This document shows, one piece after another, positions 23,601 to 34,504 of a stretch of 64,000 nt of DNA (position 1 is the first letter of the stretch; each line of letters begins with the position of its first letter). The stretch spans positions 62,001 through 126,000 of the forward strand of contig JAPDOI010001429.1 in the NCBI GenBank assembly GCA_029168955.1, written 5' to 3'. The position numbers and the translations under genes were made by a program. The notes beneath the pieces are model-generated. The model was given only the letters and a program-made list of their open reading frames with translations. It was not told where the DNA came from and made no database searches. This DNA comes from Aplectana chamaeleonis (Eukaryota; Nematoda; Chromadorea; Rhabditida; Cosmocercidae).

Positions 23601-26600
23601 CTGAAAGTGGGGTACCTCAAGGTGGCGTCCTGTCTCCCATTTTGTTCAACATTTTCACTGCAGACTTGCCTTCAGTCCTTGAAACTTTCAGGAGTAAACT
23701 GTAAAATGTATGCTGACGACATCAAAATCTATAGGACCATATCTACGTCCAGATGACACGAAATCCCTCCAGCTCGCTGTAGATGAGATATGGAAGTGGG
23801 CAGGGTCATGGCAGTTACCACTAGCTCCGCAGAAAGACCATTTTCATGCGAGTAGGAACGGTGGAATCCATTCCGGAAACCTCATACTTAGTAGGTGCAA
23901 CTGATATACCTCGTGTGGAATTTGTTCGGGATCTAGGCTTCCACTACAGTGATAAACCTGATTTCTCCAAACATATTCAAATTCGTTGTAAAATGGCTCT
24001 TCTAGAACATTCCAGCTTTTCAAAGGATTGACCGTTAAAAACAAAAACATTCTTCTCAGAGCTTACAAGACTTACATTCGACCAATTTTAGAATCTGGTA
24101 CTACTGTGTACTACCCAAGAAAAGTAAGGGATATACAGGCGATTGAGAAGGTTCAGAATAACTTTACGCGAAAACTACTAGTTAGAGTGGGTGGTTTCTT
24201 GTATTCCAAAATACCTAGAGCTGGAATCAGGAATAAATACCTAGGTCTTCCGTCACTTGAGGCGCGACGTCAAGTATCGGACTTGTGCATGGTCTATAAA
24301 ATGTTGCACTACTCGGGTATCTTTGGAAGGCATAACCTTTCAAATTACGTCATTCCCATACAAGAGGAGGAGGAACTAAACTCATCTTGGAGCGCCCTCG
24401 CACTGCTTTGCGGCGAAGCTTCTTCGCGTTCAGAGCGGGTAGTGCGTACCTTAAAATGACTAAGAGTATCACTCCACCACTATCTCTGAGTCGATTCAAA
24501 CGTCATGTGGTAAACTTGATACAAAAAACCGAATCCAGCGATCATGCTGTGTGATTGACCTAACTGCGTTTTTATTTCTAGAGCTTAGCTTTATTTGTTT
24601 TCTGAAAATGGTTGTATAGTGGTTTGCGTAATTAGTGTTTGTTTGTTTTTTTTTTCTCTCACGTTTGCCTTACGCATTCGTAATAAACTTATACTTATAT
24701 AGTGCCGCAGCGGCTCCATGATCAGACAACTTTGTTGCCGTGTCTTGAGCCTCGACATCGTCGCGATAGTACCGCAGCGGCTCCGCGTTAGAACCGCGCC
24801 GACTCCGCGAGGATGCAGCAGTGAACCCGCGTGGAGTACATCCTGTGTAGTGAAACGAAGTTGTCGCCAGTTCAATTACCCAAGTTTAAAATGAATTCCG
24901 TATTTTCCTTGGGCGCAAAAGCTGCGGTAAGCTCTGTCGCTATTAGACAGATGACGTAACGACCGCGAGTGCGTATTTTTGTTCTAGGGCCCCCTAGCTC
25001 TGTTACCATTCTTTGATAACTTCATATCAGATACTCCCCCGGAGCCGCGACGGCACTATCGCGAAGCCGAAGCGGCACTGCCGCATCACCGCTATGGCTC
25101 CGCGGTAGTTCCGCCACGGCCCCGCGATAGTGCCGGCGCTGCCCCGCAATAGTGCCGCTTCGGTGCCTGTAGGCTCCGAAGCGGCACTATCTGGAAGTCG
25201 CAGCGGCAATTTCTCTCAGAGTTTGAAACACGAATTTGTGAAGAAAATCAAAGTTTAAAGCAGTTAAGATCTTTCTTACTCGTGGGGAGACCGTTAGTAC
25301 GTCCCGTCCATGTGTTCGCAGAAAAATCGATAACCGATCTAGTCTGAGCCTACGTCGAAAATCGATAATGGATCAAATCCAAGTATTCGTTGGGATTCAT
25401 ATCAACATTCAACAAAAGTTAAGCATTCGTAGCAAAGTCGATAGTCGAGCTAATCTATGCAATCCATCGGCAATCACTAATCGATCATATCCCAGCATTT
25501 TTCGGAAAATAAAGGATTCTTATGTCAATGTAATTGTCAAAAAAATTAAGGTAGGAAATCCAGCAACCCGCTAAAAGCGCTTTTGCAAAAAAAACGATAG
25601 CAACTAAAAATTCATGTGAGAAATCAATAATCGATCTTTCGCAAAAAAAGTCAATTATCAGTCGTACGCACCTTTCGACAAATACCACAGACTTGCTCGC
25701 CGTCTTCATCGTCTGGCCGCCTCTGCATATGAAATTGACAGTGTAGAGCGAGTTGCGCGTCACTACGTATCGTTTGCCTTGGAGGACCCAATCGATAACA
25801 TTAACGGTTTACAGGAATACGGAAGCATCAAATACCTGCAGACAGCACAGTGCATATAGAGATCAGTGATCGGGGTGTGCATTCTGGTGTGCTTCTCGAA
25901 ATCTTCCGCAGTTTTAATTGGAGCCTGACACGCGGCGCACGCATCTGCGCGCGGCACCTAAAAGACATATTTAATCGATATTTCCAGCAAGGTGTATACA
26001 TATCGTATACTTTCTCAAGTGGGAAGCCGCGCTCTGCGATTTGGTGCGAAATGATTTGATCGACAGTCATCTTCCCTTCGTTTTCCTATGCGTAAAATGT
26101 CTAGCCAAACAGCGTCGCGGCTTCCTACTTAAATTACACGGCCCTTAGATACGAAAATGGGCGGTGCTTAAAAACAGTTTTCCGCCCACTTCTACCACGG
26201 GAAATCAAGCTGGGAGAACGAGGTCCTACAAAATACTTACCTTGCAGTGACTGAAAAGCCTGTGTTCATCTAGTGCATCTTCGCCGTAGCATTTTTCATC
26301 GCAAACAGAGCAGTGGATGATTCGAATCTGAAACAACCATTTGCTGTATCGTCCAACTCTTCTGCAAACAGACCGTAAAAAGCAGCGAACGCGATCAATA
26401 AAGATTCTGGTTTCATGACCTAAATTGAAGGTTTTGGGTAGTAGTATGTGAACCTAACAAAAAAAAATGACAAAAATTGGAAACAAATAAAGGATTAACG
26501 GGGTTGTTTTTCTTCATGAAGTGAAAGTGGACGTGTTACACCGCAGTATGTCAGCTCGATTGAAGAAGTGGAGCCAGCGGTGAAGTGGTTGTGGTAGCGA

Positions 26601-29600
26601 AGCCGATAGACTTTTACGGCCTGTACTAGGACGCTTGGAAGCCTCAGAACTAGCCAAAGATCACCGCATTCTAACGATTAGTGAGAACGGGTTTTCATTA
26701 GGGGGCGGAGACTGCGGAATAAATGGGCGGGGACTTCTATATGGCTCAGACATAGTAGTTCTGACTGGTTTTCGACGCTTTCAACGGCGTGAGCGTTCTA
26801 GATGCAGCCATAAGACCCCAGTAACGTCGTTATCTCAACGACTTCTCTTTGTCTTCCTACCTCTTTTTGCATACGCGGTCCTAGTGTGAGGCCATTTTTC
26901 AGCAAGGGCGATGCACCCTCCACCTTGTCTGTTGGTTGTTCCCTGAATGACGAACTAGTTGGCGGTCTATCTTGCAGGTAAACCACCCGATTTGAGAAAT
27001 GTGTACCTATCGTGAACGAGTTGTACATGCATCGCTAGAAGTTCACGTGATTCAAACGCCATTCGACAGGAACCACATTCCAACGACATCAACTCGTTCG
27101 AATGGCTCATCACGTGGTCCTGAACAAGTATTGATTATTAGGAGTTGCCTCGCGGCCGCGCGCTTTCCCTGTCTGATTCATCTGCCGGTGAAAGACTATA
27201 ATCGATATTTTTGCTCAACACTTACTGTGAATTCCTTCTGCGCCTCAAATGTCTCTCCACAAATTGTGCATAAATGTTGAACCCGCAGATGTAGATCGAT
27301 GAAATGCTGATTGAATGAGGTCAAGTCCGCGAAAGACGCACCGCATTCCACGCAGAAACGCACCGGTTTCCGAACCTCGAAATGCGAGATCAAGTGCATC
27401 AATCGGCCCTAAATTAGCGTTATTTTATGCTGGGCTATGCTGTTATGTTATGTTATCTTATATTATGTTATGCTATGCTATGCTATGTTATGCTATGTTA
27501 TGCTATGCTATGTTATGCCATGTCATGTCATGTTATGTTATGTTATGTTATGTTATGTTATGTTATGTTATGTTATGTTACGTTATGTTACGTTATGTTA
27601 CGTTATGTTACGTTATGTTACGTTATGTTACGTTATGTTATGTTATGTTATGTTATGGTATGTTATGTTATGTTATGTTGTTATGTTATGTTATGTGATG
27701 TTATGTTATGGTATGTTATGTTATGTTATGTTGTTATGTTATGTTATGTGATGTTATGTTATGGTATGTTATGCTATGTTATGCTATGTTATGCCATGTC
27801 ATGTTATGTTATGTTATGTTATCTTATGTTATGTTATGCTATGCTATGCTATGTTATGCTATGTTATGCTATGTTATGCTATGTTATGCTATGCTATGTT
27901 ATGCCATGTCATGTCATGTCATGTTATGTTATATTATGTTATGTTATGTTATGTTATGTTATGTTACGTTATGTTATGTTATGTTCTGTTCTGTTATGTT
28001 ATGTTATGTTACGTTATGTTATGCTATGATGTGGTTTGTCATGTTATGTTATGTTATGCTATGCTATGTTATGTTATGTTATGTTATGTTATGTTATGTT
28101 GTGTTAGGTTATGTTATGTTATGTTATGTTATTTATTTATTTATTTATTTATTTATTATACGTCGTTGCCGACGCGCTCAATAACATCGAAAACAATGGA
28201 TAGAAACTCAGACAAGACGTAAAATGCAATTAAAAACAATCAAAAACTCAGCGTAAAGATTCAACAGCGGACGTAAGATTATGCTTCAGTCAGAAAAATT
28301 TTTGGAAGGGCGACCCTAGTTGAAGTTTGGAGCCGCTAATGGTAGAGAGGGTGCAGTAAAGAACTGGATATAGTGCCAGAAAACTGAAACCATCAGTTTG
28401 TCATGTTCCTGAAAAGGAATTCATTCTAATCCATATCCCGTTGTAAAGATTGTTGTAAAAGCGGCCCTACCCACGCGGCTTCCCAGGATGCATAGAGGTC
28501 CTCCGACCACAGTTAGGCATCTGGGCGAGTTGTCTTATTACAGTTTCGATGTACTATTGGTTGATAAATGTAGATGAAGGCAAATACGTTCCTAGCTGCA
28601 GTCATCTGGCTTGACCCTTAGTTTAGTAAATGTAGAAAGAACTCGTAAGGTGAAGCAAAAAAGAGATGGAAAAATATATGGCTCCAAACTGTATTAGGGA
28701 CGACCTTATAAGATTTCAAATGGGAACTCAATGACTGTTACAACTTTGCTATAGACAATAATAACAATCGAGAAACAAGACAATGTCCGTCACGTCACAC
28801 ACGGCCCGTCACAGCAGGAAAAAACAAGGTTCGCCATATACCAACAAATGCCATGAGTATAAGGTTTGCCATATTCCAAAAAAGTCATGAGTTCAGTCCG
28901 AGGCATCAGTGACATGAAAAAAGATAGTAAACCAAAAGGCTAAGATTCTTGGATGTTCAGCAAGAGAAAGAAGTTCAGTTTTTTCAGTCTGCTACGAAAA
29001 GTTCCCACATTAGGGGCACAAAGCACGTCTTTTGGAAGTTTTTCTAACCAACGAGCACCACGGTAAAACAATGAGTTGAAAACCTTAGATCGGTAGACTC
29101 TTTTTATGGAAGCACAGTGAATCGTCAACCCACCTGATCTTCCACGGTACGGCCTGAACGTCCAATACTTGCTCGCTCTAAGTCGGCACTCCATACGTAA
29201 GACGCGAAAGCAAAACACCATATCATTCAAAACTCTACGATATAACAGGCTATTTAGTTTGAAGTATTGCAGTCTGGCTGTGTAACTGGGCAATGAACGA
29301 GGATACCCAGGATCGGGGGCGACTCTGTACATCAGAATGCGTGTAAACGTTTGTTGAACCTTTTCTAGTTTCATTTGAAGTTTTTTGTTCTGTGGGCTCC
29401 ATACCTGACTGCAATATTCAAGCTGGGGAAGAACGTATGCTTTATAAAGTCTAAGAAAGATATGACTATCATTGCTATGTATGCTTCTGAATAAGAAAAA
29501 GACTGTGCCCAGTGCTTTGCGCACCATTTCGTGAATATGGGAAGAAAAGTCTAAGCGGTTATTGATAATAACTCCCAAGTCTTTGACTTCATCACGCATA

Positions 29601-32600
29601 TTTAGAGTAATGTCACCGTACTTATACTGTAAAGGTCGGCTCCTTCCCATGTGAACAACAATGGTTTTTGACAGGGTAATCGGAATATCTCAAAGTTCGG
29701 ACCATTCTATCAATCTCGTAATCGTTTCTGTTAGAGCCGAAAAAAAAACACACTGAACACTACTGCTATATACTCGCCTCAAACTTCAATATCGTCTGCA
29801 TACATTTAGACTTTGATAGAAGTGTGGGTCCTCAACAATATTGGCAAGTCCAAGCAATAAATACTAAAAAGAACAGGAGACAACACCCCTTATAAGGGGA
29901 CACCACTCGGGCAAGCAAACTGCGAAGAAAAAGAATTTCCCGCTTTCACCCACATTTTCCGTTCATGCAGATAACGATTCGATCCATTTTAATAATCCAC
30001 CATCAATACCTATCCGATTTAGGATGGACAACAGCTTGGAGTGATTGACTTTATCAAAAGCTTTGGAAAGATCGAAATAAATGATGTCCACAGAGCGATT
30101 ATTGTTCAATGCTGAATACCAATCAAATGTACTATCAATCAATTGCGTCGTAGTAGAAGCACCTTTCGAAACCCGTGTTGTTCAGGTGGAAGTAGGCGGT
30201 GACGCGAAAGCCAGTCCACAATCCTATCTCTTACTATTTTTTCAAGTATTTTCATCGGTGTTGGTGTTATACTAATGGGCCGGAAATTTGTAACTAAGCA
30301 GGAATTGGGAACCTTTGGAATTGCCGTAACTATTGCGTTTTTCCAGATAGAAGGAACAGTTTCGAGCAGAAGTGATATATTGAAAATCATGGAGAGCGGT
30401 CTGTACAGGTTCATAGCACACTTTTTGTAAACTATCTGAGGTATCCCATCAAACGAGGCGGAAGCAGATGGTTTCCAAACGCTGCAAATACTTAAGTACC
30501 TCATAGGGATCGGCAGATATGGTCCCCAAGAGGGGATGGATGGCAGACTGGTCACAACAGAGGTGAAATCCCTTTGAGTAGCTTCCGAAAAACACTAGAG
30601 AAATAAGTTCCCCAACAATTCAGCCTTCCGGGTGTCTTCGGCAAAGGATTCACCATCTAGACCTTGTAATACAGGAAGCTTACCAGAACCTTTGATTTTT
30701 CTCCTAATAAGGTTGAAAAACGGCTTTGTTGAAGACTTTTTTGCGAGACGCTTCTCAAGATTAGCATGGAACCGTTTGATATGAAAATTGATGTCAGAGC
30801 AGATTCTTTTATAAATGGGATTGGCTGTATCATTCCCTGCATTGTGAAGTATACGCTGTTTCTGGTCAATAAGATTTTGAATGTGTTTAGGATATCCGAC
30901 TTGTCCAGAAGGAAGGCATTTTGAAAGGAACAAATTGACCTAGGCCAGAGTAAACAACCGAACAAAATCTCATATAAATATCATCTACCGACGAATAATC
31001 TTGGAAAACTGTCCACCAGTCAACACAGCTAAGATAGGAATTCAGAGCACTATAATCCGCAGAAGTGAAATCAGGCATGGGGACTTGTAATGAGGTAACT
31101 CTATCCGCATTATCAGCACACATAGCAAAACGAATAATATTGTGGTCAGAGGTATGGAGAGGAGCTAGGTAGCCAATTTCGACACAGGAACAACAGGAAG
31201 TCAAAATAATCTCTAGAGTTGTATTTTCTCTTGTAGTACCACTAACGATTTGTTGCATGTTCAGGCTCTGGAATAAATCTAAAAATTTTCTAGATGGAGA
31301 ATCCTTTGGCTGCCAAGTTTCCCAGTCAACGCGCAAGTTAAAATCACCTAATAACATTAGAGGACCTGGGCACGAGCACATGTCATTCAGCAGTTGCAGT
31401 ATAGATTGATCATCGCTATTTGATAAATTGGGAGGTCTGTAAATGAGAATAAATCTTAACTTATTCAGAGAAAGAGGAATCACGTGTTCTAAGCATAAAT
31501 ATTCAGCACCCGTATCAGAATCATAGAGTTTTTGTGAAATGCAGAGAGTCTCCCTATACAAACAACATACACCTCCACCTCTACCATTATGTTATGTTAT
31601 GTTATGTTATGTTATGTTATGTTATGTTATGTTATGTTATGTTATGTTATGTTATGTTATGTTGTGTTATGTTTCAAATCGTGGCGCTACTCCTCGCTGA
31701 TTGACAGCTACCTTTTCTTTTTGACTCTTCGATGAGTGAAAACACTGTTATGAGGGTCTATTTAGCTCTGTACTCTTCAACGTGAAATGCCGCTCTAACG
31801 AGCTAGATAGCTAAATCAGTAATTAAGTGCATATGTAATTGGTAAATGTAATTGGTGCGAATGTACTGCCTCATCATAAACACTTCTGGAAATGTAGCGA
31901 AAAACATTTAAAGTCAAGATATTTGTATGAAGTTCGTGCTAAAATGTGTTTTTGTGTTCAACATATACAAACAGAGCCAGCACCCACCTGCGTATCATTG
32001 AAGGATAACGGACATCGGGGACATCTGGTCTCTTCACGTTCGCTCAAATGTCCTCGCATATGCATCACAAATGCGGCAAATGATGGCAGAACGGCACAGC
32101 AGTGCTGGCACTCCAATGAAGGAACCGGCTGGAAGACAATTTCCTTTGAGAAATTAGGTCATTCAATATAATTAAAAAATGATAAACTTCTAATTCTAAA
32201 TTCCTTGAAGAACATGAAACCTTCAAACGTCAGAAACACGTTTTTTAGCTCAAAAAGTGGTCTATTACAACAGCATCATAATAATTCTAAAGGTTCCAGT
32301 TGTTTTCATCTGTCGGGCTGCCTACTAACTATAAGTCCTGTCTTTTCAAAAAGATACATAAATGCATATTCCGCAGCTTGGCGTTGCAAAAGAAGGTATA
32401 TTATTCTTTATACCCTTTTCCGAGTGCGGTGAAGATGGGGCAATTAGACAATTTAATTTCGTTTTTCGCCGCATAAACCCAATAAAACGGTCCATTTGAG
32501 CCATCCTAATTGCTACGTCCAGTACCCCTGGAAAATTCCCCACAGAATCGATATGGCTTCCATAGCAGAAGCTGGTTTCGGGATTTCCCTTGGGAGCCGT

Positions 32601-34010
32601 CGAGCCGCGGTACTTAGCTGGGCAGAATCGGCTCTCGAGAATTTCCAGACAGACCAGTAGCCCGGGTGGCCCGTTCGGGATAACTGGCCGTTTTTGGGTA
32701 GGGGGTTGCAATCTGCGCCATATGGCACATGGCGAAAAGAAGTCCGAGCCGCATGCCTCAGTAGGGTAGCCCTCAATGACTCGGCGGTGCTGAAGAAAAT
32801 TGAACACTGGATGTTGTTGATTAATGCTAATAAATTATCTTGTTGGAAAGCACCTGTGGACATATGGGTGAACAAAAAAAAAGTGTATGATGGCCAATTG
32901 GATAGCATCGCAGATTATTACGCTGCTGGTCACGAGTTCGAAGCACACTGGATGTTCTCAATCCCATTGACATATTCTCTGCTATTTTTCGTATTTGCTT
33001 CTCGGGGGGAAAAGACTTAAGATTGACGCGCAGTATTCCAAATAAGATTTTCCTACTCAAGCTTTTTTTGATTCTCTGCAAATTTCAGAACAAAAAAAGT
33101 AGCCCTTACTATAGGCAGGTGATCTCTGAGCGTATGTGTTTGTAGGTCTGAAACCGACTCAAAAGAGGAGCCACAGAACTGACAGTCCAGCCTCAGATCA
33201 GGAGTCACCGAACTGACTGTCGACTTCGTCTCATCATCGCACGGCTCTGATTTCACCTGCGCGCTGTCGAATAGGAGTCGCCTGGAACTTTTTTTTATTT
33301 GAACATTTCAAGGAGCAATTTTCTCAGGGAGGGAAAAATTAGCTGAAAAATTTATGTTGTTTTCATCTTCTAGCATGCTTTGAGTCTTTTTTCATGTGAA
33401 TCCTTATGATTTTGTAAGATCAGTGCCTAAGATATATCAGGTTGTCCGATAAGTTCTTGCCGTCTTTTTTAAATTTTCGTTAAAGTTTTTTTTTTATTTT
33501 TATTTAATTATTTTAATTATTATTTGCATTATTATTTAATAATTATTTTAATTATTTTATTTAATTAAAATTTTTTATTTAATTTTAATTTAAATTTTAA
33601 ATTAAATAAATTTCTAAATTTTGAACTTCGCAAACCAATATCGAGCAGTTCTTTCAGCTATGGCACCCTCTCCGTATACGGCACAAATCTCTCTAGCAGC
33701 TTCCGTGGCTTTGGCACCTCGGTTAAACACAAAAAGTAGATGGTGTCGAAAATGCTCGTTTTTGTCGACTTGACGCTCCATTTAAATGCTCTAAAAATTA
33801 ACAAAAACTAATCCAAACAAAAAAACCAAATAGACTTTCTTGTAGAGCGAAAAATTATCTTTCGAATAACACAAAACATTGTACCAAAAAATTTCATTTC
33901 GATCGCTAGTTTTTTAATTAAAAAAAAAACGGCAAGAACTTATCGGACAACCTAATATAACAAAAAATTCAACCTGACTCACTTTTTCTTCGACTTACTC
34001 TCGTCGCCAT
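14681..34010 (-). CDS. C2H2 zinc-finger protein, about 14 fingers
   Basis: Fourteen coding exons on the minus strand: 34010-33999, 33256-33110, 32128-31988, 27408-27226, 27119-27007, 26942-26924, 26327-26241, 25957-25836, 25720-25672, 21401-21270, 20194-20094, 17243-17186, 15345-15170 and 14756-14681. They sum to 1416 nt (471 residues plus TAA). Each junction is GT..AG and in frame. Fingers follow C-x2-C-x12-H-x3/4-H, for example CQFC, CQHC, CPRC, CVEC, CTIC, CGSC, CSVC, CAAC, CGIC, CPHC, CDMC, CQQC, CPLC and CQIC. Several fingers (CPRC, CTIC, CGIC, CQQC, CQIC) are split by an intron and regain exact x12 spacing after splicing, which strongly supports the model. An N-terminal VKSEP is a possible SUMO site. 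Likely a nuclear DNA-binding protein; orthologue and targets unknown. Uncertain points: the first exon (a TTTCAG at 34041-34046 could be an SL acceptor before the ATG; the exon 2 acceptor could be 33281 instead), the 19-nt exon 6, and the exon 9 acceptor. Confidence 0.85.
14974..15106. repeat. GC-rich palindrome in the last zinc-finger intron
   Basis: TTCTGCGGCCGAACGGCGCG is mirrored by GCCGCGCCGCTCGGCGGCGGG about 100 bp away. It is probably a small MITE inside the 413-bp intron 14757-15169. Confidence 0.6.
15573..16895. mobile_element. ACAAGGGAAGT TIR element in zinc-finger intron
   Basis: Left end ACAAGGGAAGTATAGAAAGC and right end CTTTGTATACTTCCCTTGT are inverted. Internal to both lies the shared ACTAGTGTCGTTAGTATCTC and GCGCAGTATCCCG segment. 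About 1.3 kb with no transposase. It lies between exons 12 and 13 of the zinc-finger gene. A related full copy is at 55423-56497; fragments are at 3846 and 61060. Confidence 0.7.
18105..18320. mobile_element. Short TIR element (TCTGTCCGAATGAGA family)
   Basis: The left end TCTGTCCGAATGAGATCGCCCGCC and an inverted GC-rich right end (CGCACGCCGACCGCGTGGGCGG) enclose an AT-rich core. Similar to the element at 21449-21691. Both are in introns of the zinc-finger gene. Confidence 0.55.
18500..18660 (+). repeat. Dispersed repeat shared with 22555-22735
   Basis: CTTTCTCGCTGTCTCTACCC followed by TCGCTCCGCACA and AGAGTAAATCTG, then CAGAGGATATA, are shared nearly base for base with 22555-22735. No frame is conserved. 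Two copies of an unidentified repeat, both in introns. Confidence 0.6.
20440..20592. mobile_element. Small palindromic MITE in intron
   Basis: GACAGGGGTTGTCTACACAC near the left end and the inverse, GTGTGTAGAGAGCCCCTGTC, at the right end, followed inward by GTTGTCCCG/CGGGACAAC. About 150 bp, non-coding. Confidence 0.65.
21449..21691. mobile_element. TIR element (TCTGTCCGGATGAGA family)
   Basis: Inverted ends GTCTGTCCGGATGAGACTGC and its partner AATGAGAACTGTCC-like inverse ending GGACAGGCTTTA, with TA on both sides. About 240 bp and non-coding. It lies directly upstream of zinc-finger exon 10 in gene orientation. Confidence 0.6.
21700..22560. repeat. Degenerate about 50-bp tandem repeat (AATCAATAATCGATC)
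   Basis: Words of the type GTCGAAAAATCAATAATCGATC with spacers of 25-35 bp recur with heavy divergence. The pattern resumes at 25310-25500 after the LINE-bearing repeat, so an old satellite was interrupted. Confidence 0.6.
22550..22735 (+). repeat. Second copy of the 18500 repeat
   Basis: Shares the CTTTCTCGCTGTCTCTACCC core and flanks with 18500-18660. Confidence 0.6.
22850..25230. mobile_element. GC-rich TIR repeat (copy A), split by a LINE
   Basis: Left part 22850-22912 (CGTCAGTGCCGGGAAAGTAC to ATAGTTCCGCGAT) and right part from about 24700 (GCCGCAGCGGCTCC...) to 25230 are collinear with the intact copy at 39240-39812. The gap corresponds exactly to a LINE. Tandem GCGGCTCCGCGATAGTGCC-like words fill the ends. 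It contains a degraded SL1-like stretch at 24869-24890. Confidence 0.75.
22913..24700 (+). mobile_element. CR1/Jockey-like LINE, 5'-truncated
   Basis: Reverse transcriptase blocks in order: YRPVSITSIFC, QHGFVPRRS, VVYFDFAKAFDRVSHAKLL, GVPQGGVLSPILFN, then after a frameshift near 23703 MYADDIKIYR (catalytic YADD), and a C-terminal domain with RAYKTYIRPILESGTTVY. The endonuclease domain is missing, so it is a 5'-truncated insertion. Frameshifts at about 23703 and 23900-24030 kill the frame. The 3' end is marked by ATAAACTTATACTTATATA at about 24680. It is inserted within copy A of the GC-rich repeat, in the intron between zinc-finger exons 9 and 10, in antisense orientation to that gene. Confidence 0.85.
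25310..25500. repeat. Continuation of the degenerate AATCGATC repeat
   Basis: GTCGAAAATCGATAATGGATC-type units match those at 21700-22560. Confidence 0.5.
27419..28125 (+). repeat. TTATG pentanucleotide satellite, left block
   Basis: About 140 tandem pentamers, TTATG with CTATG, TTACG and CCATG variants. Open in several frames (tyrosine/cysteine/methionine-rich translations), but simple sequence, not genes. It lies in the intron between zinc-finger exons 3 and 4. Confidence 0.97.
28126..31585 (-). mobile_element. CR1-like LINE inserted in TTATG satellite
   Basis: Minus strand, 5' to 3': partial endonuclease from about 31585 (RGGGVCCLY, FILIYRPPN, LLGDFNLRVDW, TSDHNIIRF), a linker, reverse transcriptase (AIPKVPNSCLVTNFRPIS, LPPEQHGFRK, DIIYFDLSKAFDKVNHSKL, YADDI near 29790) and the C-terminal domain at 29650-28940 (YKAYVLPQLEYCSQVWSP). 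It ends in a TAAA-type 3' repeat (about 28130-28155). The endonuclease N-terminus is missing, so it is 5'-truncated. Several frameshifts and stops make it inactive. Both flanks are TTATG satellite. It has the same strand as the host zinc-finger gene. Confidence 0.88.
31586..31672 (+). repeat. TTATG satellite, right block
   Basis: About 17 nearly perfect TTATG units, the other side of the LINE insertion. Confidence 0.95.
32346..33020. other. Unassigned overlapping open frames in intron
   Basis: Open frames of 108 residues (plus, 32694-33020) and 131-153 residues (minus, 32346-32908) overlap in the intron between zinc-finger exons 2 and 3. Neither shows a recognised domain, a splice context or agreement with the zinc-finger frame. 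They may be a relic of an unidentified transposon. Confidence 0.25.
33437..33955 (-). mobile_element. Internally deleted mariner
   Basis: 519 bp with inverted ends (T)YAGGTTGTCCGATAAGTTC TTGCCG and TA on each side (33435-33436, 33956-33957). The minus strand from about 33783 encodes the N-terminus of a mariner transposase: MERQVDKNEHFRHHLLFVF, then AKATEAAREICAVYGEG and TARYWFAKFK, the helix-turn-helix region. The rest of the gene is replaced by AT-rich sequence (33490-33610), so only DNA-binding sequence remains. Its ends differ from the mariner at 34505, so it is another subfamily. Confidence 0.85.
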
Positions 34011-34504
34011 TCTGGAGGGTGCAGGACTGCGATCCGTCGTCTGAAATCATGTATCGTCAATCTCTGAATAGGGCGAAGCCGCTCCACAACAAGGAGCGCG
34101 CGTGTCGGCCGCGTGCGGTGGCTCCGTTACAGATAAGAAACGATCGATGTCGCTCACCGCTAATTTTCCCATGGCCAACATTCATCCAACTCGTCTTTCT
34201 CATACCTCTTTCGTCATTCTTTCTCCTCAATTCTCTTTTCTCCTCTAGTCGGTTATTCGTACGGTACTCCTTCATTTACACACTGTGTTGCGAATCGGTG
34301 GTTGTTATCCCGGGTCCGACATCATAATGACGTCGGTACCGAGGAAACTGGCCAGTGGACTAGCAACGAGCACCATACAACCTGGACTAATTACCCGAGC
34401 AAGCAACATACTGTAATAACGACGATGGAACTGCAACAATGCCGCATTCTAGAATACACACCCGATGTCTCCAACTTGGAACTCACTGTACTAATCAATA
34501 TGTA
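34011..34504 (-). promoter_or_regulatory. Upstream region of the zinc-finger gene
   Basis: A TTTCAG acceptor (minus strand, 34046-34041) lies about 30 nt before the proposed ATG and fits an SL trans-splice site, which in nematodes often replaces the 5' leader. No TATA box is obvious. A pyrimidine-rich plus-strand stretch (34180-34250) reads as purine-rich on the gene strand. The mariner starts at 34505. Confidence 0.35.

Noticed and set aside
21700..25500. CRISPR-like spaced repeats (AATCGATC words)
   Set aside because: Repeats and spacers are both degenerate and the genome is eukaryotic; a decayed satellite explains it.
27315..28222. Long Tyr/Cys/Met-rich open frames on the plus strand
   Set aside because: Translation of the TTATG satellite; simple sequence stays open in all frames.
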